Assembly: GCF_012489685.1 (NCBI RefSeq)
Contig: NC_080044.1
Location: forward strand, 81,082,732 to 81,146,731
Direction of reading: 5' to 3'
DNA from: Lotus japonicus
Taxonomy: Eukaryota; Streptophyta; Magnoliopsida; Fabales; Fabaceae
DNA: 64,000 nucleotides
The translations under genes and the position numbers were made by a program. Positions 51,501 through 63,636 of the stretch are shown piece after piece. How positions within the stretch are numbered: position 1 is the stretch's first letter; each line of letters begins with the position of its first letter. A model generated the notes under the pieces. It searched no databases. It had not been told where the DNA came from and worked only from the letters and a program-made list of their open reading frames with translations.

Positions 51501-52764
51501 TTTCTGATCTTAGAAAGAAGTCAATGAACTCTGTTTTCTGGAACTCAAACATGACTCAATGGCTTGATTACTGGCTCAGTGATAGCACATCTGAGGTATT
51601 TTCAAGTGCTACTTGTATAAATTTATCATATGGAAAACTATATTAGCCTTATGCAGTTTTTCTGACTGTCTCTTTGATACTTCTAGGAGATTCAAGTTTT
51701 GAAAACCACGCAGCAGAATGAAAATGCATTTGCTTCCAATTTTGTTCCTTTGTGGATGAAGCCATTTTACTCAGGTATTCTTAATTGATGTGGATACAAA
51801 TATCAAGTATGTGAGTGATTGTTTCTTTATTTAATGAGCAATACCTTTCTCTCTGATTTTTTAAAAAGATTTCCCTGTGTTTTAAGTTGATAGTTAATAT
51901 GGTTTGAATTTGAAGATTCTTCACTTGTGGGTAGTGTTGTTGAAAGTCTCAAAACTTCTGGCCTGCTTTGTGCTGCTGGAATTGCAACTTCCTTGAGTGA
52001 TTCAGGACAACAGTGGTAAGTTACAAGTACATTCGTATTGGTGGAAAATGGGAAAGGGTAGGTAGTTTGGGAGGGAGAAGAAATAAAACATTTTACTTAG
52101 TGCATAATTGTAAACGTTTCTGCAACGTATAATGAAGTCATAATCAACTCTAGGCAAAAGCTTATGTGAGTCTGGGACTCAGAATTGATTTTATTGAAAA
52201 AGAAGTTGATCCAAACATGCTAATCAGCCTTTGTTTATAGGGACTTTCCAAATGGTTGGGCACCACTTCAACACATGCTAGTTGAAGGTCTGCTAAAATC
52301 AGGGTTGGAAGAAGCAAGGACATTGGCAGAGGAAATTGCCATCAGATGGATCAAAACGAATTATATTGTTTACAAGAAAACAGGTGTAATGCATGAAAAG
52401 TTTAACGTGGAGCATTGCGGAGAATTTGGAGGTGGAGGTGAATACATACCCCAGGTATGACTATACCCCCATATCATGGTTTTAGGCTTTTAGGGTAATA
52501 TTTGAGAAACATATAATGTGATTTGTGGTGAGGGGAAGAAATTTGCATGGTATATTTTCAATAGATTTGTGATTAGTCTTCTTATATCAAATGATAAAAT
52601 AAAAGCAAGTGATTCATGCTTGATTCACCTTAAGTAGAGTATCACGTTCGAGTCTGACAGTTTGTATTGGAATATTGCAGACTGGTTTTGGCTGGTCAAA
52701 TGGAGTTGTGTTGGCATTCTTGGAGGAGTTTGGATGGCCTGAAGATCGAAATATAGAATGCTGA
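48591..52764 (+). CDS. TRE1: trehalase
   Basis: Eleven exons: 48591-49210, 49326-49445, 50379-50494, 50597-50697, 50781-50890, 51275-51347, 51431-51595, 51687-51774, 51916-52015, 52241-52454 and 52681-52764. They give 596 aa. Trehalase (GH37) splits trehalose into two glucose units and keeps trehalose low in plant tissues, including legume nodules. The N-terminus is strongly hydrophobic after a short basic stretch (signal anchor or signal peptide). The GH37 signatures PGSRFREVYYWDSY (190-203) and QWDFPNGWAP (497-506) are both complete, as is GEFGGGGEY near the end. The acceptor before exon 9 (TTTGAAG) is a weak consensus but is the only one that keeps the frame. The start at 48,591 matches the start of the relic; an upstream ATG at 48,519 would extend the protein by 24 residues. 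Confidence 0.95.
50033..50050. repeat. (TG)n microsatellite
   Basis: Nine TG dinucleotides in trehalase intron 2. Confidence 0.9.
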
Positions 52765-53644
52765 TCGATGTACTCAGAAATTGAGTGTTTTTGGTGTTGC
52801 CGTTAGCTCCATCTGAAGGTTAATGGATTGGCTACATTCCTTTCACGTTTTGTACATTGAAAAAGGGATTTGCCACTTCAATGGAGGAAAACGGAGCTCA
52901 GGCAGAAATCCCAACATACTCAATCAATTTGCTTTGGTACAGATTGCTGCATATATCCCTTCCATCAAAGGCTACTATATAATTTTTTTGACGTAGACTA
53001 TACTATATTTACACCCAAAATCAAGACTTTACTATATATAATGGCATGAATTGGACCATTTTTTTTTCTTGGTCAAACGAATTGGACCATTTAATGTCAG
53101 TTGCTTTTATTTTGGGCCTATGATATTTCTTTTGGTCCTAAGGGTTCAAGATACAAGCTGCATTTTTGGAAAAGCCTGTGTTGGGCTTGATAATGTTTGG
53201 ACAAAATACCACCGAGTGCGCGTAGAATTTCTAATGCAGTTCCTAATCAAACCCCGGAATTATTGGCTTCGTCTGATGTAATAAATCTGAACTGAAGAGT
53301 AATCCTTTGACAAAAAAAAAAACTAATTAACACTATTTTTTTTTTTTATAAAAAAGAATGCATTTGGACAAAAAATAATTCCCATGCATTCTAGGTATTT
53401 TTACAAAATGTAGCAAAAAAAAAATGAAAAGTGAATTAAAATATTGTTAGCATAAAAAAACGCTAATACATTGTCTTGTTGTATGTCATATAGTTGGAGA
53501 TGTTAGGACTTAGGACCCAGGTGACATATTATAATCAATGGAAATATTTTTGTACTGTTGAGTTTCTTTTGTGCGATGACATACAGATTGAATATGCTGG
53601 AGTGGAATTGAATTCGTTGTTCTAAACCGTGACCCACCTAGATA
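52765..53644. other. trehalase 3' flank and spacer
   Basis: Probable 3' UTR is followed by AT-rich spacer with several A/T tracts. One micro-insertion lies at 53,048-53,092. No further gene is seen. Confidence 0.55.
53048..53092 (-). repeat. T-tract micro-insertion with 14-bp direct repeats
   Basis: GAATTGGACCATTT is duplicated perfectly at 53,048-53,061 and 53,079-53,092. The 17-bp insert is a T run followed by CTTGGTCAAAC, i.e. GTTTGACCAAG plus A tail on the minus strand. Confidence 0.78.
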
Positions 53645-53957
53645 CTCCACCATTCCTAAATATGAGACATATTACAAAAAATTACGCTTATTATGAAAAC
53701 ACTTAATGTAACTAATTAGTGTATTGATTTTTTAAAAATGCATACATTATTTCTTATTTACCCTTTGTCATTTTCTCTCACTAATAATCATTGCATTTAT
53801 TAATGGTAGGTGGTAACTTTGGAATTGAAAACATACAATTAATGTGAGGGGTGAATATGAAAGAGTACAAAACCTTTTACTAGATTATTGTAAAAGGTCT
53901 TATATTTAAAAATATGAAAATTTTGAAACTATGTCTTATAATTAGGAACAGAGGGAG
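53645..53957. mobile_element. Stowaway-like MITE, 313 bp
   Basis: The ends CTCCACCATTCCTAAATATGAGAC and the reverse complement of GTCTTATAATTAGGAACAGAGGGAG are inverted repeats, and TA flanks both sides. CTCCCTCYGTTCC termini with TA duplication are typical of Tc1/mariner Stowaway MITEs. There is no coding capacity. Confidence 0.78.
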
Positions 53958-55161
53958 TATTATGCTCTATTGCTCTTATTTTACCCCCAAAGTATCATGT
54001 GTGGGGAGGACATTCCATGAGGTGAAATCAATTTTGATAGACTAAATACGTGTTTGATGTGTCATTTTGGAGAATATAATCTATATATATATGAAAATAA
54101 TGTTTCCTTCTAGAAGCCTATGCCACATGGCACCCCCAAATTCTTCTAATTTCCCTCCAAGAAAAAAAAAGACATCCCACTTTTTTGTTACAACATATTT
54201 CATCTCTCACCTATTTAATTTCATTTATTATTAATAATTCCTTATCCTATATGATACACTTGAATGCATATTTTTAAATATTATATTTTTGAAAGTTTGT
54301 GACAATTCAAGTAATATTACGAAATCTATTTCAAAAAAAAATGATTATTTCGAAATCTTTTTCTCACTTTTTAAATTTTAAATATAAAAATTACTTGAAA
54401 TTATTTTAAAAATAAATCTAACATTAGTTTTTTTATTACAAATTAAAAAATATAATACACAACAAAAATTGGAATCCTTTGTTTGTTCAACTCCAACAGC
54501 AATGTTGATAATAAATATTGAAACTTTTAATTTAAACTATCATTATTTCCTAACCTATAATTTATGTCTTTAACATGTTTTTAAAAAATATATTTAAATT
54601 TTTTAAAAAATATATTGGAAGGAAAAATTATATTAATTTTACATTTGAAATTTAACTTTCTTCATTATAATAATTGTTGAAAATCTAATTAATATTATTG
54701 GTTGTTGGTTTACTTAGATGAGAAAATGAATGTTTTCAAATCAAATAAATATTTTTTTTTCCAGCATCATGATTTTTTGGTAAATTGGAAAATAAGCATC
54801 ATGTTTTTATTAAGTTTGATTTATTCTTCCGAAATTTTAATCTATATTAAACATTTTATCCTTATAATTGTTATTAATGACTCTAATTAATAACTAAAGT
54901 CAATGGATATAATTAATTACCTTTTTTAAATTCAAAAATGAAAAAAAATCAATTTTTAAAAATTTTGCTTTTTTTTTTTGGCTAAAACTTTTACAAATCA
55001 AACAAATAATTTATATGTGAGACACACATCATTAATAAACATTTCATTACTAAACAAATTTTCAAGGTTTTTTCCATTAGCGGACCCTATTATCCTATTT
55101 GATCCAAAAAGCTAGAGCATATTCTGGAATTTTTTCTCCAAGAAATGGAATATTCCAAAAA

Positions 55162-55230
55162 TCTATATATATGTGAAATTAAGGTTTATTCTAGAAGATC
55201 TATGACACATGGCACCTCCATATTCATCCA
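55162..55230 (+). repeat. internal Helitron 5' end
   Basis: TCTATATATATGTGAAATTAAGG follows an A. It continues into CTAGAAGATCTATGACACATGGCACC, matching the 5' end of Helitron 1, but it has no 3' partner of its own. Confidence 0.8.
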
Positions 55231-55799
55231 TTTTCTCTCCAAGAAAAAAAATATTCATTCTACTTTTTTGTCACAACATACAATCATGACTCAATCTATT
55301 TAATATCATTTAATGTAATTCCAATTTTTATGTAACCTTTATTTAAAAGTTCAAAATTATTTTAAATCCTTTTTAATTGAATTATCACAACAATTAATGT
55401 TTTAATTTTTTAATATTTAATTTCGATTTTTTATATAACCTTTACTTGGAATTATATTTGAAAACATTACAAATATGATAAGAAAAATTAAATTCGAAAA
55501 TAAAAAATAATAATCACAAATCGGAAAAAATACTTCTTAACTTAATTTTCAACGTAATTATTATTTTAATTTTTCATCTGTTTCGAAAGTACATATTTTC
55601 AATATTTAATATTGATTTTAATTTCAATTTTTTATGTAACCTTTACTAGGAATTTTATTTGAAAATATATCTAATATAATAAAAAAAAATTGAATTCGAA
55701 AATAGAACAAAAATAATAAAAAATCAGAAAATAAAATTAATTTAAATCCTTTTTAATTTAATTTTCAACGTAAATGTTATTTTAATTTTTCAATCTATA

Positions 55800-55870
55800 T
55801 CTATATATATATGAAAAGAAGGTTTTCTTCTAGAAGACCTATGCCACATGTCTCCTCTTAAGTAATTCAT
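55800..55870 (+). repeat. second internal Helitron 5' end
   Basis: TCTATATATATATGAAAAGAAGG follows an A and leads into TTCTAGAAGACCTATGCCACATG. With a start here the unit to the 3' end would be 3.57 kb and could be the most recent complete Helitron. Confidence 0.8.
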
Positions 55871-56856
55871 TTTCCTTCCAAAACAAAAAAATATATTTCC
55901 ACTTTTTTTGTCACATTAATTGCTAATTTTAATATAGGTAAAATCTTTATTAAGAATAAAACATAAGTAATACTTATAAAAACTATCAAAGTAAGGATAT
56001 AATTCCAAATAATATTATTTTCTGCCCCTCCATATTTTCGAAAACATGAAACAATACATGAACATCTCTAAACCTATTTCATTTCATCCATTATTAAAAA
56101 TTCATAATTAGATTAAAACTTTTTGAAAATAATCAATTCTGATTAAAAAAAATTAAATTTTTATTTTCCCTGAAATTATTTTTTAAGATAAATCAAATAT
56201 TTTAAAAAAATATTACAAATTTGAAAATACGATTCATAAAAATAATTGCAATCCCTTTTTTTAATTAACAATATTCTAAATAGTTATAATAAATATTCGT
56301 AATTATTTCAAATAGAAATAAGTATTGGATCTTTTAATTTTTATTTTTCTAAAATTCATTTATTTGTTTTTCTTTAATATTATGGTTAAAATGATTTTAA
56401 AATATAAATTAATTTTTTTGAAATTCGAATTTCCTTTACTATAGTAATCGTTTAAAATCTAATTATTACTAGATTAGTTGTAAAATGAGTGTGATGAGCA
56501 AATAATTTTTTGAAAATAAAATAAATATATTTTTTAAAAAATTTTAGCATCATTTTTCTTTTTTTTTTTAATTTTTCGAAAATTTGGCAATTGAATAAAT
56601 ATTCCTATTTTAGATACTACAATTTTGATTTCTTATAATTGAAATTAATGGCTCTAATTAATTCCTACAATTAATGAGTATAATTAATTGTCTTTTGAAA
56701 TTCAATTTTTAAAAACCTTGATGCTCAAGAATTGATAATTTATTGGAACAATGAAATAATTTGTAAGAAATAACGAAAAAATTTAATTAAATTAGACAAG
56801 ATTAATTAAAGAATTGAAATTTCAAAAATGAAATATTCCACATTTTTGAAATTAAA

Positions 56857-57292
56857 TTGATATAATTTAATTAATGAATCCTTAGAACATTTAATACAAA
56901 TAATTTTGTTGATATGTTTAATTTTTCACTGACCAATAATGAATATTTTATTTTAGGAAAAAATTAAGCATAAATAAATCAAAATATTTCAGCATCATTT
57001 TGTGCATACCTCCTCGAAAACAAGGTAAGGACTTTCATTTTCCTCCATTTCCTATTCAACTTATACTTCTTCCTCCCATCTTTGGAATTTCTTATAAAAA
57101 AAACCCATCATGTTTTTCTCTCCGCTCCATGGTAAGTATTTTCAACTTTCTTCCATATTTTTCATACTTCTCTCTTTCCTCCCTTTCATTTTTCCGTTTC
57201 TCAATTCTTTATTCAATTTCATGTTAAGCAACTTTCACCTTCAATTTTTCTTTCATTTGAAACAATTATAGAGAAAAATAATTTATCAATCA
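56857..57292 (+). repeat. direct repeat in Helitron 2, copy A
   Basis: This 436-bp unit recurs at 57,422-57,875 at high identity. Each copy holds TGCATACCTCCTCGAAAACAAG followed by GTAAGG, and CTCCATG followed by GTAAGTATT, both resembling exon ends with 5' splice sites. A captured gene 5' end is possible. Confidence 0.75.
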
Positions 57293-57421
57293 TGTGCTAG
57301 ATAATGCTTTAATTTTATCTTAATGCAAAAATAATTAATTTTGCTATACATGTGCATTGGTTAGAGAATTCATTTGCTCTTTTGAGACATTTCTCACATT
57401 ATTTATTTAATCTATAACATT

Positions 57422-57875
57422 TTGATATAATTTAATTAATGAATCCTTAGAACATTTAATACAAATAATTTTGTTGATATGTTTAATTTCTTATTAATTT
57501 TTCATTGACCAATAATGAGTATTTTATTTTAGGAAAAAATTAAACATTAATAAATCAAAATATTTAAGCATCCTTTTGTGCATACCTCCTCGAAAACAAG
57601 GCAAGGACTTTCATTTTCCTCCATTTCCTATTCATCTTATACTTCTTCCTCCCATCTTTGAAATTTCTTATGAAAAAAACTCATCCTGTTTTTTTCTCCG
57701 TTCGTCTACTCCATGGTAAGTATTTTCAACTTTCTTCCATATTTTTCATACTCCTCTATTTCCTCCCTTTCATTTTTCTGTTTCTCAATTCTTTATTCAA
57801 TTTCACGATAAGGAACTTTCACCTTCAATTTTTCTTTCATTTGAAACAACTATAGAGAAAAATAATTTATCAATC
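57422..57875 (+). repeat. direct repeat in Helitron 2, copy B
   Basis: Second copy of the unit at 56,857-57,292, separated by about 130 bp. It has small indels, including an extra CTTATTAATTTTT stretch, and ends in ATAATTTATCAATC. Confidence 0.75.
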
Positions 57876-58810
57876 GTTTCGGTTTTATAATTTAACTACC
57901 CAATTTTTTTTTTTCAAATCCGATCCAATTTTTATCGGTTTGGATTGGATTGGATTTCAGTTTTTCAAAGAAAGTAAAAATCTTGAAATACATAACAAAA
58001 TAGAAAATAAAATCATAAAACAAGAAGCACTGTAAAAGTTATAGAGACAAGATATCATGCTTAACACTAACATCAATACTGTAAGAAATGAATTATGTAC
58101 GCACTGATATGTTTCACTTTCGCTGAATGAAAAGAAGACATATGTCTCCTAACTTGGAAAATGTTAAACACATTACTGTAAAGGTTTGGGTATACATGGA
58201 ATAAAATATTATAAGTATGATTAAATGAGTAATTATGTATGTCAAAATTTAAATAAATAAATACTTTCGGTTTGGTTTGGATCGGTACGATTTAGAACAT
58301 GGGAACTGAAAACCAATCCGATCCATTAGCGTAAATATTGGTTTTTGCTATTTTCGGTTTTTCAGTTTTTGGTTTTTTTGGATCGATTTGAGCGGTTTTA
58401 ATTGGTTTGGTTCGGTTATGAACACCCCTATTTCATGATCCTATTATTTACTTATTCATCCATTTTTTATTCACCATCATATATTGTTTCACCCCTTTTT
58501 TAAATCATGAAGGGGAAAGACGAACATCCTTCAATTTATCTGCTTGGATTGATAAAATGAATTTTTCCTCCATCGTCCCTGGTAGGCGGTGGTTACCAAA
58601 GGTATGATCGAAGAGCCAAGGACAAAAAAGAGGAACGAGTTCAAACTTAAAAGTAATAGTCACATGAGAGTTTATTCAAAAATAAGAGAAGCCTCTGGAT
58701 CTAAATAATTTTCGTAAATTATCTATTATTTTGGTTTATTTAATCTGGCGATTTTCTCCTATGATTTGATTTGAGTTTTATTAGAAGTGGGGTTTCATTT
58801 TGTTGTTACA

Positions 58811-58994
58811 TGTTTTTTTTTGTCCTTTGGCCACCAGTCACCACGGGGGAAAAGAGCCCCACGTGACTGATCTGGCTCGTGATACGGTAGTAATGTCCCT
58901 GACCACAAATGTATTATATTTTCCCTTAGAGGGGATCGAACGCGGACCAGAAGCCTAGGCGAAATCCCTTAAGGAAATGCACATTCACCAAACA
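58811..58994 (-). mobile_element. SINE-like insertion in Helitron 2
   Basis: Helitron 1 lacks this block at the same place. It opens with a T-tract. On the minus strand it carries GCGTTCGATCCCC, a good Pol III B box, so it reads as a minus-strand tRNA-type SINE with its A tail at 58,811. No clean target duplication was found; about 20 bp of the host are replaced. Confidence 0.5.
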
Positions 58995-61036
58995 TTTTGA
59001 ATCAAAATATATATATTATTATTAGTGTTATTGCTATTATAAATAGAAACATTGATATGAAAAATAATCAATCAAATATTAATAATTAAACATGTATAAA
59101 ACAATTAAAATACTGATTTAATGCATATATAAAAATTTGAGTGAATTTAAGTCTTATAATTTAAAATATTTAATTATTTTCATATTTAAATAATTAAAAA
59201 TTTATAAGTAAGAAGTTGTGGTAGATTAATACATAATTATCACTATTAAGAACATATAGTTGAAACAATTGTTAAAATATATTTACTAAAAAGATACAAA
59301 ACATAATATTACATGAAATTTAAATTATAAATAACAAAAGTCACCCGTGCAGGGCACGGGTAATCCCGCTAGTTGCATGCTAATATTAGATCAACTGGCA
59401 CGAATATATCATTCTAAGTTAAACAGATGTTTCAAAATTGCTGGATCAATAATTTATAAAATTTTACAATTAGATTTCACATCATTTATTAAATAAATCA
59501 CTTTTTTCAAAAAAATATCCAATTTTAAATCACCACATTTCTTTTCATCTCTTAATTTTGTCACTAAACATTGCCCATTCCCCACGCCCCATCCTCTTTA
59601 CTTTTTCTTTTCGTTTATGGCATGTATTGGTGGAGATTTGCCCACCTTGCCTTACCAATCAACAAATGTCAGCTATTATTATTTGGTATTCCCTCAAAGA
59701 ATAGAATAAATATTGGAACGGTGGATGGATGATTAGTATGATCACTAATCAAATCATTTTCACTATAGCTTTGTTCATATGAGCAGATTAAGAAACTAGA
59801 AAAGCTGAATCCAAAAACCAAGGATGCGGGTCCTCCAAGATTCGACTCTAACACACACATACATAAAGGAGCGTCAATCATTGAAGAATTCTTGCATTCA
59901 AATGACGCCACTCAATAATCAAAACAAATTAAATGTGTTTATTGAAACTTTAATCTTTTATTATATGCATAAAGTTAACCCTCTAGAATGAATGAGTGGG
60001 AAGTTATGAGAAAAGATACAATTTTATATGCAACTTAGTTCGTTAATGGAATTTGCTTCTCCTGACTCGAGTCCCACAACTTATGAACAGTCAAATAAAG
60101 GTGGCAAGCAATTGGTAATGACCCAAAGCAATGCACAAAGGGAAGATATGATTGATGATTGTGGCTATTTTAAAATTCATACAGAATCTAGTGCTTGATA
60201 GCATGGGTTGTGTTTATATGCAGGAGACAAATCATAGTAAGAGAAACCAACTTTTAGGTACAACTGTACAAGGTTTAACTGAGGAAGTATCATCATCAGT
60301 TCTTAATATTCCTTAATTATACCCATCAAGCATTTTATATGATGAATAAACTCTCTAATAGAATATGACCGACCAGATAATTTTGTATAAGCCATTCTTT
60401 TACCTATTGGTTGTAGAATTGAATCATTGATGATAACTATTAACTGCCAAACTGTACACCTAAGAATTCATATTTCAAGGATAACTAATTATTGACACTA
60501 CTTGCATAGCCTAGTTTATCCCATATGATTCATAATAGTGGATCATTGGCTCACAATTATTCATGATCACATGATTTTTTTATATCCCAAGGTCATCATC
60601 ATCTTTCCATTCACGTGTATGGTCAGAAAACTCAAAATCCATGATCCATATCGGACTGGCCCATCCCAAACCAATAGCTTAGCTGAGACACGTACTTATA
60701 TAGGTTAACGGTTCATTGGTTCTCTTTAAAAAAAAAGTCCAACCATAAGTCAACGGATCATTGGTTCTTTTTAGGGAAAAGACTCAACTAAAACCTCGGA
60801 ATTTAAGTTCAGCTGTGATTGAAGGGATTCTACTACCTTCCACAAATGTCGACCGCGTCACGATGAGAAAGGACGATGGTTGGAAGAGCAATGGTTATAT
60901 GATCTAATTTTAAAACTTAAGTAGTAGTAGGTTGTACAATACACAAAATAATCGCTTGTAAATAATTTAGGGTTTCAAGAAGAATAATTGAACAAGCAAG
61001 TTTGTATTCCGAGAATAGACTAGATTCGATCGAGGA

Positions 61037-61189
61037 TTAACCATTCTTAATTTTTTTTGGTTCAGTTCAGAAAGAAACAAAAGAAAAACGGAAAAACCCC
61101 GAGCTAAGGCCCCACATATGAGACACCCATAGAATCCGCCAATAATCTTAGTTACTGCTAATTAATCTTGTGTTATTTGACCATTCTTA
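61037..61189 (-). mobile_element. truncated retroposon, about 126 bp
   Basis: TTAACCATTCTTA and TTGACCATTCTTA flank an insert that starts with a T-tract followed by GGTTCAGTTCAG. On the minus strand it is an A-tailed sequence ending CTGAACTGAACC. It is probably a 5'-truncated LINE or processed transcript; the source is not recognised. Confidence 0.5.
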
Positions 61190-61419
61190 GTTAATCAATT
61201 CATCTGCCTCACGTGCAGTGCGTGATTCCTCCATCCTTTGACGTCTAACAGGCGTGAATACTCGTGCATGCTTACTTGTCCTCTTCCCGATCCCTTCACA
61301 TTTAATCAACCAACACCGTCCATTACTCTCTTCTTTAATTTCCCCATTTTTTCTCATGTTATTTATGTTTTTTATTTCCAATTTTTAATAAGCAGTTACA
61401 TTTTGTAACAGACTTTTAA

Positions 61420-61462
61420 TCACATGAAAAAATATTTTTTTGAAAGTCACATGAAAAAATAT
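61420..61462 (-). repeat. T-tract micro-insertion with 16-bp direct repeats
   Basis: TCACATGAAAAAATAT is duplicated perfectly at 61,420-61,435 and 61,447-61,462. Only TTTTTTGAAAG (11 bp) lies between. Confidence 0.72.
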
Positions 61463-62125
61463 GTATCTTAAGTTATGGCTCATGAGGCAATTTCTTGCTG
61501 GGGTATCTATTTTTTTTATCAGATTTTTCTTCCCACAATCCCATGCACCTAATTCTCTCCACATACGAAAAGCATAGGAGAATCTGAAATTGATTCGAAG
61601 ATGAATTCTCAACCACCATTGTTGATATTACGTCGACAAACTTACAAGGGGAAAGGACTGCAAGTCTGCAACCATTAATGATAGTGCAAAAAAGAAGAGT
61701 GGACTGATTATTTAACATGCATTGTCTTGTCCTCGTTAACTATGAAAAAGTCAATCTCTAATTACAGTGTCATGTTTCTCAGTACTTTTCTTCTGTATTA
61801 GTCTTCTCTCAACTTTGACACGCGTTGATTGATCGTGAATATATATAAGTAAATGGGGTAGTATATTACTTTTGTTTTAGATTTTCATAATTAAATTAAT
61901 GACGCGTATCAAGCCAGATTATCATAAGGGCCAGCCAGGGGAGAAGAGAATAGAGACAGAGAGTAGTGCCAAGAAATAAAAGCAGTATGATATCTTCGGT
62001 GTCTTTCCCTGGCACACAGATTTAGATGAAAGGAAAAGAAAGGAAAAGGCATCATCTGAAATAGTGGAAGAAGTACTTGATCAAAGATATTCAAGCATCC
62101 ATCCATCGTATGATAGTATAATCAA

Positions 62126-63627
62126 GGCTTATTAGCACTTTTGGTCCACCAGGTTTGTAAAATGTGCAAACGAAGTCCCTAAAGTTTAAAAATAGCATTC
62201 CGTTACCTCCACGTTTGGCTCCGTCAACACTTTTGGTCCCCCTCCATAATTCCGTCCAAAAACTAACGTTTTTGGCTGAGGTGGACTATTTTTAAATGAG
62301 TTGGCCACCGATTAGGATAGAGAATGGTAGTTAGGAGAGAATCTAATTATTAATTCAATCCAATCTTATTTCTGATTTTCCAGAATCATCTCTTCAGTCT
62401 TCTCCCCAAATTCTCCCAAACCTGCAATCTAACCACATTGATATGATCAAATTTTGATCTTCTTGTCCATGCCAATTGTTTCTCCCACAATGCAGGGTGA
62501 GACTAACGACAGATTGATATAGTGGCCAACAATGTTCTTCCCTTTAAACAAGATTGTAATATGCGTTGCTCATCAATGATACAAGAAGAGAAGCATCGGA
62601 ATCTTAGATTGATTCTAAGAGCAAAAAGGATTCATCTCTTCCACTTCATCTTCATATCCCCATCTACAGAATCTTCTTGAACCCAGAAAACCTTTCCTCC
62701 TAATCTAGTGAGAAACCCAGAAATCAAACCCCCAAGCCCACAAATCCCCATCTTCTTCTTATTCCTCTCTATTCTTCTATGCAAGCACCTCCAGATTCTT
62801 CTGCTTTTTTTTTTCTTCTTCTTCCGATCCAGAAAAACCATTCAACCCATAAATCGACCTGCCCCAAACCTAGAAACCCAAACCCAAAAAATCAACCCAT
62901 AAACCGTTGAACCCCAAAACCCCAAATCCAGAGAAAATCGGAACTCCAACCTAAAAACCCCCAATCCAAAGAAAACCGAAACTCCAACCTAAAAAACCCC
63001 AATCTAGAGAAGTACTGAAGAAGGGTATAAAGGGCCGTTGATTTGGGGATTTTCCAAGAGAGAAGATGGATCGAGCAAGTTGGAGGTGATGGTTGAAGCA
63101 GGATTGAGCTCGGTGAGCATAGTTTGAAGTTTGAACCCATGAATACAGATCGGTTGGGTCGTAGTGAACGGTATCAGAAGCTCCGCCGGAAACGCCATCA
63201 ACACCCCTGGAGCTCCGCCGCCGCACCCTCCACCGCGTCCCTTCTTCTTCTTTCCCCTGTTCCGTTTTTCTGCAACTCTTCTTCCTCTGTTACATGAATG
63301 AGGGATTTAAGAGTTAATTAGGGATTTAAGAGTTCTTTATAGTGTTTATTTTTAATTAAATGATTTTATTTTATCTTGTTTTAATTTGTAATTGTATATG
63401 TGGAATTTACTAATAGCCACTTCTAAGCTCATCTCTCCTATTCAGGTTCCACATCATTTAAAAAAAATCCACATCAACCAAAAACGTTAAAATTTTAACG
63501 GAAGTGTGGTGAGGGACCAAAACTGCTAACGGAGACTAACGTCGGGGTAGTAAAATGCTATATTTAAACTTTAGGGACTCCGTTTGCACATTTTTGAAAC
63601 CTGGGGGACCAAAAGTGCTAATAAGCC
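62126..63627. mobile_element. Mutator-like element with long TIRs, candidate Pack-MULE
   Basis: The termini begin GGCTTATTAGCACTTTTGG and are inverted over about 130 bp at roughly 85% identity by eye. A perfect 9-bp duplication TATAATCAA flanks the element (62,117-62,125 and 63,628-63,636). There is no transposase. The interior is GC-richer than its surroundings, especially 63,140-63,240 (CTCCGCCGGAAACGCC, GGAGCTCCGCCGCCGC). It includes a tandem unit of about 40 bp (AACTCCAACCTAAAAA..., 62,940-63,005). Open frames of 60-90 codons occur on both strands without family resemblance. Captured host sequence is likely but its source is unknown. Confidence 0.85.
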
Positions 63628-63636
63628 TATAATCAA

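Larger units (their letters stand above)
54080..59372 (+). mobile_element. Helitron 2 region, three 5' ends and one 3' end
   Basis: The left end TCTATATATATATGAAAATAATG follows an A. The right end CCCGCTAG precedes a T, with a perfect 8-bp stem ACCCGTGC-AGG-GCACGGGT ending 11 bp before the terminus, as Helitrons require. About 1.1 kb of the 3' side (58,240-59,372) is shared with Helitron 1. Two further 5' ends occur inside. No Rep/helicase frame exists, so the element is non-autonomous. The interior is extremely AT-rich. Confidence 0.88.
59373..62116. other. intergenic region
   Basis: AT-rich spacer without a recognisable gene. Open frames are short and lack family motifs. A T-tracted retroposon-like insert lies at 61,037-61,189 and a micro-insertion at 61,420-61,462. 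An imperfect 22-bp repeat (AACGGWTCATTGGTTC) occurs at about 60,707 and 60,751. Confidence 0.5.

Noticed and set aside
52955..53045. Further micro-insertion around CTACTATAT repeats
   Set aside because: The repeats are imperfect and low-complexity, and the boundaries cannot be fixed.
60707..60775. Micro-insertion at an AACGGWTCATTGGTTC repeat
   Set aside because: The A run is at the wrong end relative to the repeats, and the repeats have several mismatches. A simple small duplication is as likely.
63448..63476. Micro-insertion with TCCACATCA repeats
   Set aside because: Nine-base repeats around TTTAAAAAAAA inside a MULE interior are too weak to separate from chance.
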